From Rhodoferax sp. (lineage in GTDB: Bacteria > Pseudomonadota > Gammaproteobacteria > Burkholderiales > Burkholderiaceae_C), in contig JANXVI010000187.1 of NCBI GenBank assembly GCA_025351745.1, positions 1 through 57,535 on the forward strand: a stretch of 57,535 nucleotides of DNA, in the 5' to 3' direction. A program made the position numbers and the translations under genes. Below the pieces are notes generated by a model that saw nothing but the letters and a program-made list of their open reading frames with translations, was not told the DNA's origin and did not search any database. Of the stretch, positions 1-8,478 are shown piece after piece; position 1 is the first letter of the stretch, and every line of letters starts with the position of its first letter.

Positions 1-594
1 CCCGGTGGCCAACCCCTGTCTGCAGCGGAGCAGTTCTACAGCTGGGCATTCCGATTTCCAATGCGCCACACGGCCTTGTTGGGCCGGTCAACGTTATTGC
101 GACACAACCGTCACTAATCATGCTAGTCTGCTGGTGCCAACATCCGAGCGTTATTGGCAAGCGTAAGTTGCAATCTTATTCTTACTTTTTTCGTGAATTC
201 GCTATTGCGAACAACTTGTGCAAAAAATCTTCCAGTCACGGGCCAGCTTTGGACTGACCCACAAGCAAATGCCCTCCACCCGCATCCATCAACGATTCCA
301 AAACATCGCATTAGGACATTAAATATTGGCCGCCAAGGGCCAGTTTGGTGTCAGCACCGGAAGTGTGTCAGCTGCGAGGGTAAAACAACTCCGTTTTCAC
401 CCGCCCGAAGGAACACTCACAGCGTTGTCTGTTGAACACCCTTTGCGAGACATGGGACGAATCAACTTTTCGGCGTGCATTCGTGCACGCATTCCGGTTA
501 GCGGATTCGGCACCCCTGATCAAAGAACCTAGCCAAGCAACTTGTTCGGTACTTGCTGTGAAATAGTCTTGCCAGTACCCATCAGCTCGACCTG
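1..594. other. No recognisable gene; open left edge
   Basis: I see no convincing gene here. One plus-strand frame is open from the left edge to a stop at 255-257 (about 84 codons), so it could be the tail of a truncated gene, but the translation resembles no family I know. The other short frames overlap one another and have no good ribosome site. The segment lies downstream of the minus-strand YVTN gene that ends at 595. A stretch at 99-114 (GCGACACAACCGTCAC) loosely resembles the repeat at 4556-4574 near the TniQ fragment, so it may be transposon debris. Confidence 0.4.
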
Positions 595-1851
595 TCAACG
601 TAGGTTACCTGTGTGCCCCAATGAGTACCTGCCTGGTTGTGGCCACACCGCAAGGCCATGCGGCTCCTGATCTACGCCAATCTTTGTTACCGCCCCAGAG
701 GTTGTATCGAACCGGTAAACAACATCATCGAAGCGACCGGATAGCCATAGCCACTTTCCGTCGTTGCTAACATTGCCCATATCAGGACTTCCGCCTTGTG
801 GAACCGGCCAGTTCACAACTACGCGATTGCTGGCAAAGTCGATAACGGTGACGCTTCCCGGACCTTTGGCCTTGCCGTGAACGTTGTGCGATCCCCGGTT
901 GGCAACGTAGAGCTGTTTTCCATCGCGACTCGGATAGAGACCGTGTGCTGCAACACCAGTTGCAATGAATCCCACTTCCTTGAAACCGTCACCATCGATT
1001 AAATGCACACCATCGGCTTCCATATCAGCCACATAGAAAGTTTTGCCGTTTGGCGAGATTCGAATGTCCTGTGGCATGCCCTTGCTGGAGCTGCAAATTT
1101 CGGTTTCGAACGGGTTGCCAGCAGTAGGGGTGTCTTTAAAACGGGTTTTAGGTAGTGCCAATTTCAGATAACCGACAACGCTTTTGTTCACCAAGTCAAT
1201 TTTGGCAATACTGCCCTCAAACTCACATGTAAAAAGGGCAAATTTTCCGTCAATAGAGAAATCACCATGGTTGATGCCACCGCACTTGGGTACATCAATA
1301 GAATATTGCAGCGCAAGTGTTTTGGTATTTCGAAAATCCAGTCGGTGTCGGGCTTCCGCTACCACAATGGCTGACTGCCCGTCGGGACTGAAATAGAGGT
1401 TATAGGGGTCGTCAACAGGGATTGATTTACCAGGCTTGCCCGAAATCGGATCGATGGGCGTTAGGCTGCCATCCTTGCCGCGCTCTGCGTTGTTTGCGAC
1501 CCATAGAGTTCGTAAATCCCAAGATGGAACTATGTGTTGTGGAGCACGCCCGACTTTGAATCGATCAACGACTTTCATTGAGTTCGGGTTTATGACCGTC
1601 ACAGTATTGGATCGCAGATTCGGGACATAGATACGCTCAAGGTCGTTGATCACAGCGGGACTCAACTTGCCACTCCTTGTTTCGCTGTACAGATCATTCG
1701 AATTGATGACCGCCGGCATTCCTCCAACGGTAGTAACAACGACCTTGTTCTCAGGCGTGGTTTCTGCTGCTCGAGCGTTGCATAACGTCAGGGTAACCGC
1801 CACCAGCAAACTGAGAAATGTATGGGTGTGGGAGTTGGAACCGAATTTCAA
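595..1851 (-). CDS. Exported YVTN-family beta-propeller protein
   Basis: This 418-residue protein has an N-terminal signal peptide (hydrophobic core about residues 12-25, Ala-rich cleavage region near 28) and then repeated blades of the YVTN/NHL type. Short repeats such as IYVPNLRSNTVTVI, LWVANN, FYVADME and LYVANRGSHNV fall about 40-45 residues apart. Such seven-bladed propellers act in the periplasm as binding scaffolds or, in some families, with quinohemoprotein partners. The start codon is TTG: a clear GGAG lies 6 bases upstream and no ATG fits the signal peptide. It begins 15 bases after the creatininase-like gene, so the two are probably one operon. Its substrate cannot be told from sequence. 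A second, different YVTN protein lies at 52973-54019. Confidence 0.85.
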   Translation of the reverse strand: MKFGSNSHTHTFLSLLVAVTLTLCNARAAETTPENKVVVTTVGGMPAVINSNDLYSETRSGKLSPAVINDLERIYVPNLRSNTVTVINPNSMKVVDRFKVGRAPQHIVPSWDLRTLWVANNAERGKDGSLTPIDPISGKPGKSIPVDDPYNLYFSPDGQSAIVVAEARHRLDFRNTKTLALQYSIDVPKCGGINHGDFSIDGKFALFTCEFEGSIAKIDLVNKSVVGYLKLALPKTRFKDTPTAGNPFETEICSSSKGMPQDIRISPNGKTFYVADMEADGVHLIDGDGFKEVGFIATGVAAHGLYPSRDGKQLYVANRGSHNVHGKAKGPGSVTVIDFASNRVVVNWPVPQGGSPDMGNVSNDGKWLWLSGRFDDVVYRFDTTSGAVTKIGVDQEPHGLAVWPQPGRYSLGHTGNLR

Positions 1852-1866
1852 ATAATTCTCCGCAAT

Positions 1867-2715
1867 TTATTGCGTACCGCGCCTGTTAATGGCGTCTTGA
1901 ATAGCATGCACGGAATTATCGATGATAATTTTTAATCCCATTTGGCCTAGCTCAATGCTTGAACGCCTAGGGTCCCCGTACACACCTTCTTCGGGATTAA
2001 TCTTGGATGCTTCAGTTAGCAAAGACATCCTCACTTGACTCGGGTCAACAGCAAGTGCCAAAGAGGTATCGGAGAGCCCAGCGTGTGTACCGATTTCCGC
2101 GTCGGAGTAGCCCTTGGACCGCAAAACCTGAATAAATGGTGCTTGCGACGCGTCGTAGTAGGCCGTCATTCCGTAAGCACGGTAGCTACGACCAGCAGAC
2201 CATTCTTTGTTGATCCTTTGCGCCGCTTTGAGTTCAGATTTCTGGTAACCGCCATGGTCGCCCAGGAAAACAATGTTATGAAATCCATGCTGCTTAAAGC
2301 TGCGTGCGGTGGATTGCAAAATCTCTTCAAAGGATGCCTCTGATATCGATATGGTTCCAGTAAAGCGCATGTGCGCGGTGGGGGGGGAGATGCTGCCTTC
2401 TGGTACGTATGCCAATACGGGCGCAACAACCGCATTTCCAAGTCTCTCAGCAATCTGACCTGACAAATACTTGACGCGTACATTGTGTTTGCCCAGGGCG
2501 ATATGGGGGCCGTTTTGCTCAGTTCCCCCAATCGGAACGAGTATCGTTGTTGCTCCTTTGCGGACCATTTCGCGCAGTTCGAACGATGTGAGGTCTTCGA
2601 TATATACGCTCTTGCTGAGCGAATTCGCTGATGCGAATACGCAGCTGGCTAATACGACACAGTCTACAAAAGATAGCCGCTTTCCAAAACGTTTCGAGAT
2701 TGTCTTCATGTTCAT
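1867..2715 (-). CDS. Exported creatininase-family protein
   Basis: This 282-residue protein matches the creatininase amidohydrolase fold. It has the early GGTEQNGPH block (about residues 61-69), an APVLAYVPEG block, an HMRFTGTIS block and a GDHGGYQ block near residue 152. Creatininases bind two metal ions through E-x-H, a nearby Asp, and His in the NGHGGN block. Here the first block reads E-Q-N and the Asp position reads H (GKHN), so the metal set differs from cytosolic creatininase. The N-terminus (Lys/Arg, then a hydrophobic run to SANS) is a signal peptide, which cytosolic family members lack. I believe this is a known exported subfamily of unclear substrate. It is probably co-transcribed with the YVTN gene downstream. 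Confidence 0.8.
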   Translation of the reverse strand: MNMKTISKRFGKRLSFVDCVVLASCVFASANSLSKSVYIEDLTSFELREMVRKGATTILVPIGGTEQNGPHIALGKHNVRVKYLSGQIAERLGNAVVAPVLAYVPEGSISPPTAHMRFTGTISISEASFEEILQSTARSFKQHGFHNIVFLGDHGGYQKSELKAAQRINKEWSAGRSYRAYGMTAYYDASQAPFIQVLRSKGYSDAEIGTHAGLSDTSLALAVDPSQVRMSLLTEASKINPEEGVYGDPRRSSIELGQMGLKIIIDNSVHAIQDAINRRGTQ

Positions 2716-2746
2716 ACTGCAAATGTCCGTCTAGTAGTGGGATGGG

Positions 2747-2763
2747 GGGTTTGTTGCATTGAC
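2747..2763 (+). repeat. Solo IS6-type terminal repeat
   Basis: GGGTTTGTTGCATTGAC matches the outer end of the IS at 2905-3725 (GGCTCTGTCGCATTGAC, read inward from 3725) at 14 of 17 positions. No transposase follows directly, so this looks like a leftover end from another IS6-family insertion or rearrangement. Confidence 0.4.
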
Positions 2764-2904
2764 TGCGAACGATCAAGCACGGCACGTTGGCAACGCAATT
2801 TCAGAACGCCAGACTGTAAATGATGGCCAATCCATGGTTGGCACGTTGTCATCAAGCGGTGCATGCTCTTCTCCAGCCAGATTTAGAGCCAGATCGCCGT
2901 TGTT

Positions 2905-3725
2905 GGCTCTGTCGCGTAAATTGGATGAAGTCGAATTTAGACCGGCGGACGTTCCGCCACTCCTATTCGGGACGGATTTGTTTTGCCAGTGCGTAAAACT
3001 GGTCAGCAAATGACAGCCCTTCGCAGCCAGGCATTGCCATCTGATCTTTGCGGATCATGTGGATCAACTCGATTCCTGCCAACACATCGGCGGCGGCGCG
3101 AAATGATTTGAAGCCGAGCATGGGTCGGTTTTTCCGTTTGACCGCTCTGTGGTCCTGTTCGACGATATTGTTCAGGTATTTGTTCTGGCGAACATCAACG
3201 GCAATATCCTTGTCTTCAATGATCTGATCGATGGCCGATTTGTTGGCACCGCTTTTGTACATCGTGACTTTCTCGGGGAGGCCATTGGCCTGCATCGCCT
3301 TCGCGAAGAACCGCATTGCGGCCTTCTTGTCCCGCTTGGCAGTCAGCAAGAAGTCTTTCGTCTTGTCCACCTTGTCAACTGCGCGATAGAAGTATTTCCA
3401 AACGCCCTTAACCAGAATATACGTCTCGTCCACGCGCCAACTCGACCCCACCAGCCGCTTGTGTTTTCGGAAAGCCCCTCCAACAGCGGCAGGAAGCGAA
3501 TCGCCCACCGGTTGATAGATGAATGATCAACTTCAACGCCCCGTTTCTCCATCATTTCCTCCGGATGGCGGTAGCTCAACGGATACGCTGCATACCAGCG
3601 GATGCACAACAGGATGACGTCGATTGGGAAACGCATCCCCTTAGTGTTCAGCGTGATAGGGTTAGGGCTTGTTGACAGTCGATTAGCATAAGCTACTGGC
3701 GACAATCGGTCAATGCGACAGAGCC
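2905..3725 (-). mobile_element. IS6-family insertion sequence, decayed
   Basis: The 821-bp element is bounded by inverted repeats GGCTCTGTCGCGT (2905-2917) and GGCTCTGTCGCAT (3725-3713 on the minus strand), 12 of 13 matching. Length, repeat sequence and the single transposase with little spare DNA fit the IS6 family. The flanking octamers (CCGTTGTT left, ATCTCAGA right) do not match, so there is no target duplication. That suggests a recombination event or old age. The transposase carries both a frameshift and a lost catalytic Asp, so the copy should be immobile on its own. Confidence 0.85.
2963..3636 (-). pseudogene. IS6-family DDE transposase, frameshifted
   Basis: The N-terminal part (from Met at 3636, MRFPIDVILLC, then the helix-turn-helix region EEMMEKRGVEVDHSSINRW) reads in one frame until about 3480. 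The DDE domain then continues in another frame (FRKHKRLVGSSWRVDETYI ... NNIVEQDHRAVKR) to the stop at 2963. One base appears to be missing in the GCCCCTCC run at 3474-3481. Of the catalytic triad, the first Asp (WRVDE) and the Glu (IVEQDH) are present, but the second Asp is Tyr: the codon at 3257-3259 gives VTMYKSGAN where relatives have VTMDKSGAN. The gene is therefore inactivated twice. Confidence 0.88.
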
Positions 3726-3898
3726 ATCTCAGACATGTCCACGCAGGCTTTCTCAGCGAGTGCCGCAAGTTGCATATCGGTGCCAGCGAGGGCTCTGTGG
3801 AATTTGGCGGCGCGCAGTTGTGGGTTTGTGCAGGCACGCCAGGCCGTCAGTAGTGAGTTGCTGGCGACCCTGCCGTGAGGGCCTGTTAGAGTCGACAT
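3710..3898 (-). pseudogene. Small ORF cut by the IS end (unknown)
   Basis: A 62-codon frame starts at 3898 (MSTLTGPHGRVAS) and its last codons (ALSH, stop) are formed by the terminal repeat of the IS6 element. If it was a gene, the IS removed its 3' end. I recognise no family. It is divergent from the TniQ fragment and could be a chance frame. Confidence 0.2.
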
Positions 3899-3990
3899 CG
3901 TGCTACCCCATCCTGACGTTTTAGGAAAGCAAACTCAGTACCAGCCTGGGATATCTGTTCAAGCGCCAATGGCTCGATCCGTGTGAGTCC

Positions 3991-4488
3991 ATGGTTTCAA
4001 TTCTTTGGAAATTCGCACGGATGAATCGACTGCCCGGTCATATGGTGGTGGCTCACGTAGCGAAACGTCAAATCGATCCGTATGAAGGGTTTGCGGCTAC
4101 TGCTGCTGAGCTCGACATCCGCTTGACGGCCGGCTCGCTCGGACTGATTCAGAAGACCATTCGGTTTGCAATGCAGCGGCCAGAATTGCGACGCGGGTGG
4201 TGTTCCGACTTGCGCTACTGTGCGCGTTGCATGTCCCGCCGCTATCACAGCGTGATTTACCAGTTTGGCGGCGTTCCTTGTTGCCTGGTGCATGGTTGCT
4301 TCATGCAGACCATGTGTCGTAGTTGCGGCGCCTCCAGTGATTACCTAATCAAGGCAAGCGTTCTGGACGCTCCTTTCAAGTGTCCCCATTGCCGTCGCAG
4401 CTACGGCAATTCTTCGGCAAGCTTTGTTCATTGCATGCCTTTGCAACCGCACGAAAGGGCTGCCATTTTTAGGATCTTCATTGGTTGA
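3991..4488 (+). CDS. TniQ-family transposition protein, probably truncated
   Basis: The 165-residue product has the TniQ/TnsD pattern: an N-terminal segment like ESMVSILWKFARMNRLPGH, then a Cys/His zinc-binding region (YCARC, CLVHG, MCRSCG, FKCPHC). The frame stays open upstream to 3925 (LFKRQWLDPCES fits the family N-terminus) but has no ATG before 3991, so the true start may be lost or non-standard. Full-length TniQ proteins are about twice as long, and the C-terminal region is missing. TniQ works with TniA/TniB-type transposases in target choice. None of these partners is in the window, so this is most likely a remnant. The repeats beginning 33 bases downstream fit a transposon end. Confidence 0.65.
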   Translation: MVSILWKFARMNRLPGHMVVAHVAKRQIDPYEGFAATAAELDIRLTAGSLGLIQKTIRFAMQRPELRRGWCSDLRYCARCMSRRYHSVIYQFGGVPCCLVHGCFMQTMCRSCGASSDYLIKASVLDAPFKCPHCRRSYGNSSASFVHCMPLQPHERAAIFRIFIG

Positions 4489-4521
4489 AAATCAGAGAAA
4501 ACAAGAGTTTGCATGCCTGGA

Positions 4522-4672
4522 GCGGTGACACATTTACCCTTCGAGGCGGATTGCCGTGACACAATTACCGTCACACACTCTAAAAACTAGCATTCATGCG
4601 GGTCGGCGGACGTTTCGCATTCCTCCAAATGGGCGGTGACACATTTACCCTCGCAAAGTGGACAGATTTACC
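4522..4672 (+). repeat. Transposon-end-like repeat array
   Basis: A 19-bp sequence, GCGGTGACACATTTACCCT, occurs exactly twice, at 4522-4540 and 4633-4651. Related copies are GTGACACAATTACCG (4556-4570) and AAGTGGACAGATTTACC (4656-4672). Clusters of short related repeats next to a TniQ gene are typical transposase-binding ends of Tn7/Tn5053-like or IS21-like elements. The last copy resembles repeats at the far right of the window. Confidence 0.55.
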
Positions 4673-4855
4673 TTCTCCTACTACTAGCCAATGATTTGAT
4701 TGCGCAGATAGCCCAGCAGAGCCTGCAGATTGGCGCACACGCACAAGAAATCGCCGCAAAAGACCAAGACATCCTGTACCGTCAGGCCAAGATCGACAAG
4801 GACATTCCCACAGCGGGCTTGCTGGCCCAGGTCTTGATGGCAACACCGGCCAGAT
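4673..4855 (+). pseudogene. IS66 tnpC fragment with internal deletion
   Basis: The plus-strand frame reads AQEIAAKDQDILYRQAKIDK, typical of the coiled-coil start of IS66-family TnpC. It then jumps directly to DIPTAGLLAQVLMA, which matches a block found much further along TnpC, before the catalytic domain. The intervening part (about 100 or more residues) is missing and the rest of the catalytic domain is absent. The fragment ends where the minus-strand periplasmic gene ends (4855). Confidence 0.65.
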
Positions 4856-5319
4856 CAGTGCTTATGACCCGTATGCTCGTCCATTACAGCGGCCAGCGGC
4901 GTAAAACGGGCTTGACCGGCTGGCTTGCCTGCCAGCGTTATGGATACTACTGCTTTCAGCCCAGCAGCAGAAGCATATTTTCCTGCGCCCATCATGCGGT
5001 TGTCGCCATCAGGGGCCAACGTAACTACTGTCTTGTCTTTGCCCACCAACAGCGTAGCCGTGCCAGTGGCTCCTGATGTGGCCATTTTTTTACCAGTACC
5101 GTCGGTCACGTATACCAAAACCGGGTTCTCCCGCGGCTCTTTGCTGTCCTTGGCGACGACCAGCTCAAAGTGATTGGCTCCTGCGACCTGCACCTGACCT
5201 CCATTGGCAGCTTTGTCCGCGTCAGCATGCACTTCATTGCCATGGGCGTAAGCCCAATCGGACCCAATCATCAAACCGGCCACTGAGACCCACATAAACA
5301 AACTGACTTTCTTCATCAT
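4855..5319 (-). CDS. Periplasmic protein of the RND metal-efflux operon
   Basis: This 154-residue protein has a signal peptide (MMKKVSLFMWVSVAGLMIG ... AYAHG), a mature N-terminus rich in His and Asp, and a C-terminus ending HTGHKH. The centre looks like a small beta-sandwich. It is the last gene of the efflux operon, 41 bases after the pump gene. His-rich small periplasmic proteins often accompany Czc, Cnr or Cus systems as metal-binding accessories; that role is inferred from position and composition. The last codons abut the IS66 fragment, so a few C-terminal residues may be altered. I cannot name the family more precisely. Confidence 0.75.
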   Translation of the reverse strand: MMKKVSLFMWVSVAGLMIGSDWAYAHGNEVHADADKAANGGQVQVAGANHFELVVAKDSKEPRENPVLVYVTDGTGKKMATSGATGTATLLVGKDKTVVTLAPDGDNRMMGAGKYASAAGLKAVVSITLAGKPAGQARFTPLAAVMDEHTGHKH

Positions 5320-5360
5320 CGACTCCTGTTAAAAAAACATCTTTGAGCCACTGAGTACCC

Positions 5361-8300
5361 TCAGTAGCTCTCTTGCAAATCTTCACCGGTTTTTGCTGCA
5401 AGCAGCCGCTCCAGTGGTGCCTGGCCCCAACGCCAAAACATCAGCGGCGTAAGAGCGGTGTCCAGCAGAGTGGAGCTGATCAGGCCACCAAAAATCACCA
5501 CTGCCACCGGGTGCAGCACTTCTTTACCAGGCGCATCAGCAGAGAGCAATAGCGGCACCAGTGCAAACGCCGCCACCAGGGCCGTCATCAGCACCGGTGT
5601 CAAACGCTCCAGCGAGCCGCGCACGATCATCTTCTCGCCAAAGATTTCACCCTCAAAGGCGCACAGATTGATGTAGTGGCTGATCTTGAGAATGCCGTTG
5701 CGGGTGGAAATGCCGGTCAAGGTGATAAAGCCTACCAACGCCGCTACCGACAGCGGTTGGCCTGAGACCCACAGCGCAATCACGCTGCCCACCAGGGCCA
5801 GTGGAATATTGCCCATAATAATGAGCGTGAGCGCGGTGGACTTGTAACGGCTGTACAGCACCAGAAAAATCATGGTGAGTGAAATCACCGCTAGCAAGGC
5901 GATCAGCTTGGCAGCCTGCTCCTGAGCCTGAAACTGGCCTTCGAGCGCCGTAAAGTAGCCCTCGGGTAACGCCTTGGCTGCCAGCTCCGTGCGAATGTCG
6001 GCAATCACCCGCGACATGTCGCTGCCATCGGTGTTGGCGGAGATGACGATGCGCCGGCGCGCGTTTTCGCGGCTAATCTGGTTCGGGCCGTCTCCATCCT
6101 CGATGATGGCCAGCTTGGACAGGGGCACCGCACCGGTGGGCGTTTCGATGAGCAGGTTTTGCAGTTCCTGCAAGCCGCGGCTGCTCTCGGGCAGGCGCAC
6201 CACCAGGTCAAAGCGGCGGTTACCTTCCACTATCTGGGTGATGCGTTCGCCCTCAATCATCTGCTGCAGCGAACGCAGCAGCACACCCGGTGCCACACCG
6301 TAGCGCGCAACCTGCTCGTAGTCCACGTGAATTTTTATTTGCGGAATCAAGACCTGCTTTTCGACCGCCAGGTCGGTGATGCCGGGAATCTTGACAAGCC
6401 GCGCACGCAAGTCGGCAGCCAGCCCGCGCAAGGTATCCAGATCATCGCCATACACCTTGAGCGCAATTTGGGCCCGCACACCGGAGAGCAGGTGGTCCAA
6501 CCGGTGTGAGATGGGTTGGCCGACGTTGCTCACCGCAGGGAGCACCGCCAGGCGGGTGCGGATGTCGTTGATGATGTCCTCGCGGCTGCGATCTGAGGCT
6601 TTCAGGTCAACGTCCATTTCGGTGTAGTGCACGCCCTCGGCATGTTCGTCTAATTCCGCGCGACCGGTACGTCGCCCAACCTGGGTGACTTCGGGCACGC
6701 GGGCAACCATTTGTTCGGCCAGGGCGCCAATGCGGTTGGATTCTGCCAGCGAGGTGCCGGGGTTCAGCACGACGTTAACGGTGAGAGTGCCTTCGTTAAA
6801 AGGCGGCAAGAAGGCGCGGGGGAACAGGGGGACGGTGGCTGCTGCCACTAGCACGGCGACCAAAGCTGCGACGAGCAAGGTTTGTGTGTGCGCAAAAGAC
6901 CAGTGCAGTAGCTTGGCATCCCAGCGTTTGAGCCGGACCACCAGCGGGCTGTCGCCATGGCCCATCTGCTTCATTTTTGGCAAGAGGTAGTACGCCATCA
7001 CAGGTGTGATGGTGACCGACACCAACATGCTGGCCAGAATGGAGACGATGTAGGCAATGCCCAGCGGCGTAAACAAGCGCCCCTCAATGCCGGGCAACAC
7101 AAACAGCGGTACAAACACCAGCACGATGATGACCGTGGCATAGACAATGGCCGAGCGCACCTCAAGCGTGGCGCTGGCAATCACCTCCGCCACCGGGCGC
7201 GGAACGGCGAGCGCGCTGTTGAGCTTCAAACGGCGCAACACGTTTTCGACACCGACTACCGCATCGTCCACCAGCTCGCCAATGGCAATCGCCAGGCCGC
7301 CCAGCGTCATGGTGTTGATGGACAGACTAAAGTAGTGAAACACCAGCGCGGTGATCAACAGCGACACGGGAATGGCGGTCAACGAAATGAGCGTGGTGCG
7401 CACGTTGAGCAAAAACATGAACAAAATAACCGCCACCAGAACGGCGCCATCGCGCAAGGCCTCTTGCACATTGGTAACCGAGTGTTCGATAAAGTCGGCT
7501 TGTTTGAAGAGGAACTGCGGCGCTTCGACACCCTGCGGCAGGCTCTTGCCCAACTCCACCATGGCGCGCTCCACCTCGCGGGTCACGGTCACGCTGTCGG
7601 CGCTGGGCTGCTTTTGCACCGACAGAATGACCGCAGGTTTGCCGTTGTAGCCGGCGTCGCCGCGTTTTAGGGCCGAGTCGATCTTCACCTCGGCCAATTG
7701 CTTGAGCAAAATGGGCTGGCCGTTTTTGACTGTCACCACCACGTTTTGCAGGTCTTCAATGCGGCTAGTGCGGCCCATCTGGCGGATCAAATATTCACGC
7801 CCTTGCGACTCCAAAAAGCCGCCACTGGTATTGGCCCCAAAGTCGCGCAATGCGGCCTCCAGCTTTTCGCGCTCCACGCCCAGTGCCTGCAACTGCGCAG
7901 GTTTGATCTCGACCCGGTACTGGCGCACCTCGCCACCAATGGGTGTGACCTGGGCCACGCCGGGAATGGTCAACAGGCGGGGCCGCATGACCCAATCGGC
8001 GTATTCGCGCACTTGCATCGGGCTGACCTTGGCCGGATCGGCCGGCAGCGCCAAAAGCAAAATCTCACCCATGATGGATGAAATAGGCCCGAGTTGCGGC
8101 ACCACGCCTGGCGGCAGTTGCTCGCGCACCAGGTTCAGCCGCTCGCTGATTTGCTGGCGGTTGCGGTAGATGTCGGAGCCCCACTCGAACTCGACATAGA
8201 TGATGGACAGGCCAATGCCCGAGACCGAACGCACCCGGGTCACGCCAGGCATGCCGTTCATGCTGGATTCCACCGGAAAGGTCACCAGTTGTTCCACCTC

Positions 8301-8477
8301 TTCGGGTGCCATGCCACCGGCTTCGGTCATCAACGTGACGGTGGGCTTGTTAAGGTCGGGGAACACGTCGACCGGCATTTTCTGCACGGTGAGAATGCCG
8401 TAGATGACCAGCAACAAGGACACACCCAGCACGATCAGGCGCTGGCGCAGGCTGGTATGGATGATGAAGTGAAACAT
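5361..8477 (-). CDS. Heavy-metal RND efflux pump, CzcA/CusA type
   Basis: The 1038-residue inner-membrane proton antiporter has the usual RND plan: a first membrane helix at the N-terminus, a large periplasmic porter loop, six helices (about 340-530), a second loop, and six more helices (about 870-1020). The fourth-helix motif reads GELVDDAVVGVEN rather than the CzcA form DFGxxxDGAxxxxEN, so it belongs to another heavy-metal subgroup. The substrate (Zn/Co/Cd/Ni or Cu/Ag) is not decided by sequence alone. It should form a tripartite channel with the fusion protein (8479-9633, one base upstream) and the outer-membrane factor (10269-11474). The divergent two-component system probably controls it. 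Confidence 0.92.
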   Translation of the reverse strand: MFHFIIHTSLRQRLIVLGVSLLLVIYGILTVQKMPVDVFPDLNKPTVTLMTEAGGMAPEEVEQLVTFPVESSMNGMPGVTRVRSVSGIGLSIIYVEFEWGSDIYRNRQQISERLNLVREQLPPGVVPQLGPISSIMGEILLLALPADPAKVSPMQVREYADWVMRPRLLTIPGVAQVTPIGGEVRQYRVEIKPAQLQALGVEREKLEAALRDFGANTSGGFLESQGREYLIRQMGRTSRIEDLQNVVVTVKNGQPILLKQLAEVKIDSALKRGDAGYNGKPAVILSVQKQPSADSVTVTREVERAMVELGKSLPQGVEAPQFLFKQADFIEHSVTNVQEALRDGAVLVAVILFMFLLNVRTTLISLTAIPVSLLITALVFHYFSLSINTMTLGGLAIAIGELVDDAVVGVENVLRRLKLNSALAVPRPVAEVIASATLEVRSAIVYATVIIVLVFVPLFVLPGIEGRLFTPLGIAYIVSILASMLVSVTITPVMAYYLLPKMKQMGHGDSPLVVRLKRWDAKLLHWSFAHTQTLLVAALVAVLVAAATVPLFPRAFLPPFNEGTLTVNVVLNPGTSLAESNRIGALAEQMVARVPEVTQVGRRTGRAELDEHAEGVHYTEMDVDLKASDRSREDIINDIRTRLAVLPAVSNVGQPISHRLDHLLSGVRAQIALKVYGDDLDTLRGLAADLRARLVKIPGITDLAVEKQVLIPQIKIHVDYEQVARYGVAPGVLLRSLQQMIEGERITQIVEGNRRFDLVVRLPESSRGLQELQNLLIETPTGAVPLSKLAIIEDGDGPNQISRENARRRIVISANTDGSDMSRVIADIRTELAAKALPEGYFTALEGQFQAQEQAAKLIALLAVISLTMIFLVLYSRYKSTALTLIIMGNIPLALVGSVIALWVSGQPLSVAALVGFITLTGISTRNGILKISHYINLCAFEGEIFGEKMIVRGSLERLTPVLMTALVAAFALVPLLLSADAPGKEVLHPVAVVIFGGLISSTLLDTALTPLMFWRWGQAPLERLLAAKTGEDLQESY

Positions 8478-8478
8478 A

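Noticed and set aside
6957-7670. 237-codon plus-strand frame rich in His, Gln and Arg
   Set aside because: It is the complement of the RND pump gene, which is clearly coding; its composition is that of an antisense shadow.
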